Below are positions 32,465-37,224 of a stretch of DNA of 37,224 nt, one piece after another. This stretch comes from Sandarakinorhabdus sp. (lineage in GTDB: Bacteria > Pseudomonadota > Alphaproteobacteria > Sphingomonadales > Sphingomonadaceae), in the NCBI GenBank assembly GCA_020693225.1, contig JAIMJL010000020.1:1-37224 (forward strand). The letters run 5' to 3'. Each line of letters opens with the position of its first letter. Positions within the stretch are counted from its first letter, which is position 1. Below the pieces are notes generated by a model. It had not been told where the DNA came from. It saw only the letters and a program-made list of their open reading frames with translations, and did no database searches. The translations under genes and the position numbers were made by a program.

Positions 32465-33434
32465 GCCCGGCCAGCGGGCTGCTTGGATCGGCGTAGCGCC
32501 GGATGCCCATCCGCCCGGCCAGATAGGCGTCGCGCCCGCCCTGCACCGCCAGTTTCATCGCGCGCGCCATCCTGACCGGGTCTTTTGCCTCGGCAATGGC
32601 GGTGTTCATCAGCACGCCGGTGCAGCCCAGCTCCATCGCAATCGCCGCGTCGGACGCCGTGCCGACCCCGGCGTCCACCAGCACTGGCACCTTCGACTGC
32701 TCCACAATCAGCCGGATGGTGATGCGGTTCTGGATGCCAAGCCCCGATCCGATGGGAGCACCCAGCGGCATGATGGCGCAAGCCCCGGCATCCTCGAGCC
32801 GCTTCGCCACCACCGGATCATCGGTGGTGTAAACCATCACATCGAAGCCGTCTTTCACCAGCTCGTGTGTGGCGCGAATCGTTTCCACGACATCGGGATA
32901 GAGCGTCTTCTGGTCGGCCAGCACTTCCAGCTTCACGAGGCTCCAGCCGCCGGCTTCGCGCGCCAGCCGCAATGTGCGAACCGCATCCTCCGCCGTGAAA
33001 CAGCCAGCGGTGTTGGGCAGGTAGACGGTCTTTTTCGGATCGATGAAGTCGGTCAGCAGCGGCTGGCTGCGATCGCTCACATTCACCCGCCGCACCGCGA
33101 CGGTCACGATTTCGGCCCCCGAAGCTTCGACCGCAGCGGCATTCTGGGCAAAATCGCGGTATTTTCCGGTGCCGACGATCAGGCGCGAGCGGAAGGTGCG
33201 ACCGGCAACCGTCCAGCAATCCTCTTCGCCCCCGCCGACGAAATGCACGATTTCCAGTTCATCCCCTTCGGCCAGCGTGGCGCTTTCCCATCCGCTGCGC
33301 GGCGCGATCTCGCGGTTGCGTTCCACGGCGACGCGGGTCGGATCGAGGCCAAGCTCTGTTGCGACGAGTGTGGCGATGCTGGTGCCCTGGGCCACCTGCT
33401 TTGGCTCGCCGTTCAGCGTGATGGTGATTTGCAT
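32457..33434 (-). CDS. thiSG: ThiS-ThiG fusion: sulfur carrier plus thiazole synthase
   Basis: Makes the thiazole part of thiamin. Residues 1-69 are a ThiS ubiquitin-fold carrier (MQITITLNG ... EIVHFVGGG). From about 72 on lies ThiG ([20 protein letters not shown]), a TIM barrel with the Schiff-base lysine K168 in [16 protein letters not shown] and phosphate-binding GAPIGSG. The total is 325 residues, about the sum of the two normal lengths, with no linker. Free ThiS needs its terminal Gly-Gly exposed to become a thiocarboxylate. Here the glycines are internal, so cleavage or a different reaction mode is implied. Fused forms are known. No other thi gene is next to it. Confidence 0.94.
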   Translation of the reverse strand: MQITITLNGEPKQVAQGTSIATLVATELGLDPTRVAVERNREIAPRSGWESATLAEGDELEIVHFVGGGEEDCWTVAGRTFRSRLIVGTGKYRDFAQNAAAVEASGAEIVTVAVRRVNVSDRSQPLLTDFIDPKKTVYLPNTAGCFTAEDAVRTLRLAREAGGWSLVKLEVLADQKTLYPDVVETIRATHELVKDGFDVMVYTTDDPVVAKRLEDAGACAIMPLGAPIGSGLGIQNRITIRLIVEQSKVPVLVDAGVGTASDAAIAMELGCTGVLMNTAIAEAKDPVRMARAMKLAVQGGRDAYLAGRMGIRRYADPSSPLAGLI

Positions 33435-33483
33435 GGGCGCATCCTATAAGGCCTCGCGTGGCGGGCTCAACTGGAGGAAATCG

Positions 33484-33930
33484 ATGGCCGATCTGGTGCT
33501 GGTGTTGAACGGGCCGAACCTCAACCTGCTGGGCACGCGCGAGCCGGAGATTTACGGCGCCACCACGCTGGACGATATCGCTGCCATGCTGGTTGCCAAA
33601 GGCGAGGCGCTGGGGATCGATATCGAGCTCAGGCAATCGAATCACGAAGGCCATCTGGTGGATTGGCTGCACGAGGCGGCCCGTCGCGACGCGCTGGCGG
33701 TGATCCTGAATGCCGGCGCCTACACCCACACGTCGGTTGCCCTGCGCGACGCCATCAAGGCGATCACCGTGCCGGTGATCGAAGTGCATCTGTCCAACCC
33801 GCATGCGCGCGAGAGCTTCCGGCATCGCAGCCATATTGCCCCGGTGGCCCGCGGAACAATCGCCGGATTCGGTGCGGCCGGCTATGCGCTCGCGCTGGAC
33901 GCGGCGGCGGGATTGCGGCACAAAGATTGA
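33484..33930 (+). CDS. aroQ: Type II 3-dehydroquinate dehydratase
   Basis: Third step of the shikimate pathway: 3-dehydroquinate to 3-dehydroshikimate. The 148-residue protein shows [17 protein letters not shown] with the catalytic Tyr24, [16 protein letters not shown], and the His in [17 protein letters not shown]. The ATG is preceded by a strong GGAGG (33473-33477). It is divergent from thiS-thiG across 49 nt and starts the aroQ-accB-accC operon, an order seen in many alphaproteobacteria. Confidence 0.96.
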   Translation: MADLVLVLNGPNLNLLGTREPEIYGATTLDDIAAMLVAKGEALGIDIELRQSNHEGHLVDWLHEAARRDALAVILNAGAYTHTSVALRDAIKAITVPVIEVHLSNPHARESFRHRSHIAPVARGTIAGFGAAGYALALDAAAGLRHKD

Positions 33931-33976
33931 AATTCACCAGAAACCAAAAAACTTGAGGACGGGGGATCGGCAGACG

Positions 33977-34447
33977 ATGGCGGATGCGAAACAGGGCGGC
34001 ATGATGCGCGTGGAGCTTCAGCTGGTGCGCGAACTGGCGCAGTTGCTGGACGAAACCGGGCTGACCGAGGTGGAAGTACAGGATGGCGATCGCTCGGTGC
34101 GCGTGGCGCGTCAGGGCATGGCGGTGGTGGCCTCCGCGCCTGCCGCCCAGCCGATGGCTGCTCCGGCCGCATTAGCCGCAGCGCCTGCCGCACCCATGGC
34201 GGAAAAGGATCACCCCGGCACGGTGAAATCACCGATGGTGGGAACCGCCTATCTGTCGGCCGAGCCGGGCGCTGCCAATTTTGTGAGCGTGGGCGCCAAA
34301 GTGAAGGAAGGCGATACCCTGCTGATCGTCGAGGCGATGAAGGTGATGAACCCGATCACCGCGCCGCGCGCCGGGACCTTGAAGGCGATGCTGGTCGAGA
34401 ATGAGCAACCGGTGGAGTATGACCAGCCGCTCGCGATCATCGAATAA
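33977..34447 (+). CDS. accB: Biotin carboxyl carrier protein of acetyl-CoA carboxylase
   Basis: Carries CO2 on biotin between the biotin carboxylase and carboxyltransferase subunits. The 156-residue product has an N-terminal helical region ([20 protein letters not shown]), a Pro/Ala-rich mobile linker (about 50-78), and a biotinyl domain with the biotin lysine K122 in EAMKVMN. The start is ATG 33977, 46 nt after the aroQ stop, and its TAA shares one base with the accC ATG. Synthesis is presumably coupled with accC. Confidence 0.95.
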   Translation: MADAKQGGMMRVELQLVRELAQLLDETGLTEVEVQDGDRSVRVARQGMAVVASAPAAQPMAAPAALAAAPAAPMAEKDHPGTVKSPMVGTAYLSAEPGAANFVSVGAKVKEGDTLLIVEAMKVMNPITAPRAGTLKAMLVENEQPVEYDQPLAIIE

Positions 34448-35787
34448 TGTTCAAGAAGATATTGATCGCCAACCGCGGCGAAATCGCGCTTCGGATTCAC
34501 CGTGCCGCCCGCGATCTTGGCATCCGCACAGTTGCCGTGCATTCCACCGCCGATGCAACCGCCAAGCATGTGCGGCTGGCCGATGAAGCCATCTGCATCG
34601 GGCCGCCGGCTGCGGCCGAAAGCTATCTGAACATTCCGAACATCATCGCCGCTGCCGAGCTGGCGCAGGCGGATGCCATCCATCCGGGCTATGGTTTCCT
34701 GAGCGAAAATGCGCGCTTTGCCGAAATTGTGGAAGAGCATCGCATGGCCTGGATCGGGCCGGCGCCCGAGCATATTCGCACCATGGGTGACAAGGTGGAA
34801 GCCAAGCGCACCGCCGGGGCGCTTGGGCTGCCGCTGGTGCCGGGATCGGACGGGCCGGTGAACAGCGTGGAGGAAGCGCGCGCAGTGGCCGAGGAATTCG
34901 GCTATCCGGTGCTGGTGAAGGCGGCAGCGGGCGGCGGTGGACGCGGCATGAAGGTGGTGCCGGATGCGGCAAGCCTTGAAAATGGCTTTCGCCAAGCGCG
35001 CGCGGAAGCCAAAGCGGCTTTCGGCTATGATGTTGTCTATATTGAAAAATATCTCGGAAACCCGCGCCATATCGAATTTCAGGTGTTCGGCGACGGCAAG
35101 GGCAATGCCATTCATCTGGGCGAGCGGGACTGCTCGCTGCAGCGGCGGCACCAGAAGGTGCTGGAGGAAGCCCCCTCGCCGGCGCTGTCTGCCGCCGATC
35201 GCAAGCGGATGGGCGAACGTTGCGCCAAGGCGATGGCCGACATGCGCTATCGCGGCGCCGGCACCATCGAGTTCCTGTGGGAAAATGGCGAATTCTATTT
35301 CATCGAAATGAACACGCGGCTGCAGGTGGAGCATCCGGTGACGGAAATGCTGACCGGCCTCGATCTGGTGCGCGAGCAGCTGCGGGTGGCGGCCGGGCTG
35401 CCGCTTTCGGTGACTCAGGAGCAGGTGGTGCTGAAAGGCCACGCCATTGAATGCCGAATCAACGCCGAAGACCCGGCAAGCTTTGCCCCTTCGCCCGGCC
35501 TGGTGAGTGACTATCACGCGCCCGGCGGACCAGGGGTGCGGGTCGATTCGGCGCTTTATTCCGGCTATCGGGTGCCACCCTATTATGACAGCCTGATCGC
35601 CAAGCTCATCGTGCACGCCGACACGCGCGAGGACGCGCTGCTGCGGCTGGCCCGGGCGCTGGAGGAAATGGTCGTGAGCCCGATCAAGACGACCATCCCG
35701 CTGCACCAGCGGCTGCTGCGGGAGCCGGATTTCATTGCCGGGAACTACAGCATCAAGTGGCTGGAAGAGCTGCTGGCGAAGGGATGA
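34447..35787 (+). CDS. accC: Acetyl-CoA carboxylase biotin carboxylase subunit
   Basis: An ATP-grasp enzyme that carboxylates biotin on AccB in the first step of fatty acid synthesis. The 446 residues begin [20 protein letters not shown] and include [15 protein letters not shown] and the Gly-rich ATP loop [11 protein letters not shown] near 160-170. [13 protein letters not shown] and the catalytic strand [14 protein letters not shown] near 287 follow, as in all biotin carboxylases. The ATG overlaps the last base of the accB stop. It converges on gatB with only 3 nt between stops and no visible terminator hairpin in that gap. Confidence 0.97.
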   Translation: MFKKILIANRGEIALRIHRAARDLGIRTVAVHSTADATAKHVRLADEAICIGPPAAAESYLNIPNIIAAAELAQADAIHPGYGFLSENARFAEIVEEHRMAWIGPAPEHIRTMGDKVEAKRTAGALGLPLVPGSDGPVNSVEEARAVAEEFGYPVLVKAAAGGGGRGMKVVPDAASLENGFRQARAEAKAAFGYDVVYIEKYLGNPRHIEFQVFGDGKGNAIHLGERDCSLQRRHQKVLEEAPSPALSAADRKRMGERCAKAMADMRYRGAGTIEFLWENGEFYFIEMNTRLQVEHPVTEMLTGLDLVREQLRVAAGLPLSVTQEQVVLKGHAIECRINAEDPASFAPSPGLVSDYHAPGGPGVRVDSALYSGYRVPPYYDSLIAKLIVHADTREDALLRLARALEEMVVSPIKTTIPLHQRLLREPDFIAGNYSIKWLEELLAKG

Positions 35788-35790
35788 TTT

Positions 35791-37224
35791 CTAAGCCAGC
35801 GCGGCTTTCAACAGATCGTTGACCAGCGCCGGATTGGCCTTTCCGCCCGACGCCTTCATCACCTGGCCAACAAAGAAGCCGAACAACTTGTCCTTGCCGC
35901 CGCGATAATCGGCCACCTTGTCGGCATTGGCGGCCATCACTTCGGCGATGGCCGCTTCCAGCGCGCCGGTATCGCTCACCTGTTTCAGGCCGCGCGCTTC
36001 GGCGATGGCGCCGGGATCCTCGCAGGTTTGCAGCATGATTTCAAAAACCTGCTTGGCAAGCGGGCCAGACAGCGTGCCGTCGGCGATCAGCGCCAGAAGC
36101 TCCGCCCCTTGCGCGGGTGTAACCGGGCTTTGCGCCACCTCCAGCGCCAGCCGGTTCAGCGCGCCATAGAGTTCGCCGGTCATCCAGTTGGCGGCGCGCT
36201 CGGCAATCTCCCGCTCGGGCTTGCCCTGCCGCTTTGCGGATTCGGCGAGCAACGCCTCGAACCATGCGGCCTGCTCCACATCGGCGGTCAACACATTCGC
36301 CTGATAGGCCGACAATCCCAGCGAATCGCGGTAACGCGCCTTTTTCGCAGCCGGCAGTTCCGGCAGGCTGGCGCGGCATTCGGCGATGAAGTCTTCGCTC
36401 AGCACCAGCGGCAGCAGATCCGGCTCCGGGAAATAGCGATAGTCGTGCGCATCTTCCTTGGAACGCAGCGAGCGGGTTTCGCCCTTGTCTGGATCGAACA
36501 GGCGAGTTTCCTGCCGGATCGTGCCGCCGTCTTCCAGGATGTCCACCTGCCGCGCAGCCTCATAAACGATGGCCTGGCTGATGAAGCGGATCGAGTTCAC
36601 ATTCTTGATTTCGCAGCGGGTGCCGAAGCCTTCACCCGGGCGGCGAACGCTGACATTCACATCCGCCCGCAGCGAGCCTTCCTGCATGTTGCCGTCACAG
36701 CTGCCCACCGCGCGCAGGATGGCGCGCAAGGTTGATACATAGGCCGCAGCCTCCTGCGGCGAGCGCATGTCCGGCTTGGACACGATTTCCATCAGCGCCA
36801 CGCCGGCGCGATTGAGATCGACGTAAGACATCGAGGGATGCAGGTCATGCACCGATTTGCCGGCATCCTGCTCCAGGTGCAGCCGCTCGATGCCGATCTG
36901 GCGAACGCTGCCATCCTCCAGCTCGATCGACAATGCACCTTCGCCCACAATCGGGTGCTGATATTGCGAAATCTGGTAACCGGTGGGCAGATCAGCATAG
37001 AAATAATTCTTGCGATCGAAGCGCGACCAGCGATTGATCGTGGCGCCCAGCGCCAGCCCTGTGCGCACCGCCTGCCGCACACATTCGCCGTTCAGAACCG
37101 GAAGCATCCCCGGCATGGCGGCATCCACAAAGCTGACCTGCGAATTCGGCTCTCCGCCGAAGGTAGTGGAAGCACCGGAAAACAGCTTGGCCCTGGATAC
37201 CACCTGCGCGTGCACTTCCAGCCC
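35791..37224 (-). CDS. gatB: Asp/Glu-tRNA amidotransferase subunit B, 5' end beyond the window
   Basis: Part of the GatCAB complex that converts misacylated Glu-tRNA-Gln or Asp-tRNA-Asn to the amide form. The frame is open to the window edge, where it reads [20 protein letters not shown]. That stretch lies near the normal N-terminus, so only about 10-25 residues are missing. Visible are the kinase-like GatB/GatE domain ([43 protein letters not shown]) and the C-terminal YqeY-like tail (about residue 330 to the end of this fragment, ending [14 protein letters not shown]). gatA and gatC are not in the window and may lie further on in the upstream direction. Confidence 0.95.
   Translation of the reverse strand, partial: GLEVHAQVVSRAKLFSGASTTFGGEPNSQVSFVDAAMPGMLPVLNGECVRQAVRTGLALGATINRWSRFDRKNYFYADLPTGYQISQYQHPIVGEGALSIELEDGSVRQIGIERLHLEQDAGKSVHDLHPSMSYVDLNRAGVALMEIVSKPDMRSPQEAAAYVSTLRAILRAVGSCDGNMQEGSLRADVNVSVRRPGEGFGTRCEIKNVNSIRFISQAIVYEAARQVDILEDGGTIRQETRLFDPDKGETRSLRSKEDAHDYRYFPEPDLLPLVLSEDFIAECRASLPELPAAKKARYRDSLGLSAYQANVLTADVEQAAWFEALLAESAKRQGKPEREIAERAANWMTGELYGALNRLALEVAQSPVTPAQGAELLALIADGTLSGPLAKQVFEIMLQTCEDPGAIAEARGLKQVSDTGALEAAIAEVMAANADKVADYRGGKDKLFGFFVGQVMKASGGKANPALVNDLLKAALA

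Overview
The window looks like a chromosomal segment of a high-GC alphaproteobacterium, most likely a member of the Sphingomonadales. This rests on gene content: a TonB receptor heading a catabolic cluster, a small UrcA-family secreted protein, recG-sdhE-mfd and aroQ-accB-accC neighbourhoods, and many ATGA/GTGA translational overlaps. I placed it by family recognition, not by a database search. No tRNA, rRNA, insertion sequence, phage gene or CRISPR array was seen.

Region 1 (1-426) holds no convincing gene. It carries intergenic palindromic repeats. Region 2 (427-9944) is an accessory catabolic module: a TonB-dependent receptor (minus), a divergent GntR/FCD regulator (plus), a class III CoA-transferase (minus), and a divergent operon of an HMG-CoA-lyase-type enzyme, a HyuA-like subunit and a HyuB-like subunit. 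Both divergent promoter regions contain the same perfect palindrome TTGTATACAA, which fits a FadR/FCD-type GntR operator, so the module reads as one small regulon. A ~79-bp palindromic repeat occurs in direct orientation at both edges of the module (324-402 and 9945-10022). The substrate is unknown.

Region 3 (10022-18310, all minus) is a tightly packed run of eight genes. In transcription order they are two tandem cysteine desulfurases, a [2Fe-2S] ferredoxin, radA, cvpA, cysS, an IscU-like scaffold protein and a Kef-type antiporter. The first half combines sulfur mobilisation and Fe-S functions with DNA repair. Region 4 (18459-20267) has an alpha/beta hydrolase with a good terminator, then urcA with a recognisable promoter, and a GFA-family zinc protein. 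Several unexplained palindromes lie in this region.

Region 5 (20189-29140) contains anmK and tyrS, divergent over only 25 nt, a Sel1-repeat lipoprotein-like or secreted protein, recG, and the divergent sdhE-mfd pair. Region 6 (29220-37224) contains moaA, nadK, an HSL-type esterase and rppH on plus, a natural ThiS-ThiG fusion on minus, the aroQ-accB-accC operon on plus, and gatB on minus, cut by the window end. Regions 3, 5 and 6 are mostly housekeeping. The most distinctive part is the repeat-bounded GntR-controlled module of region 2.
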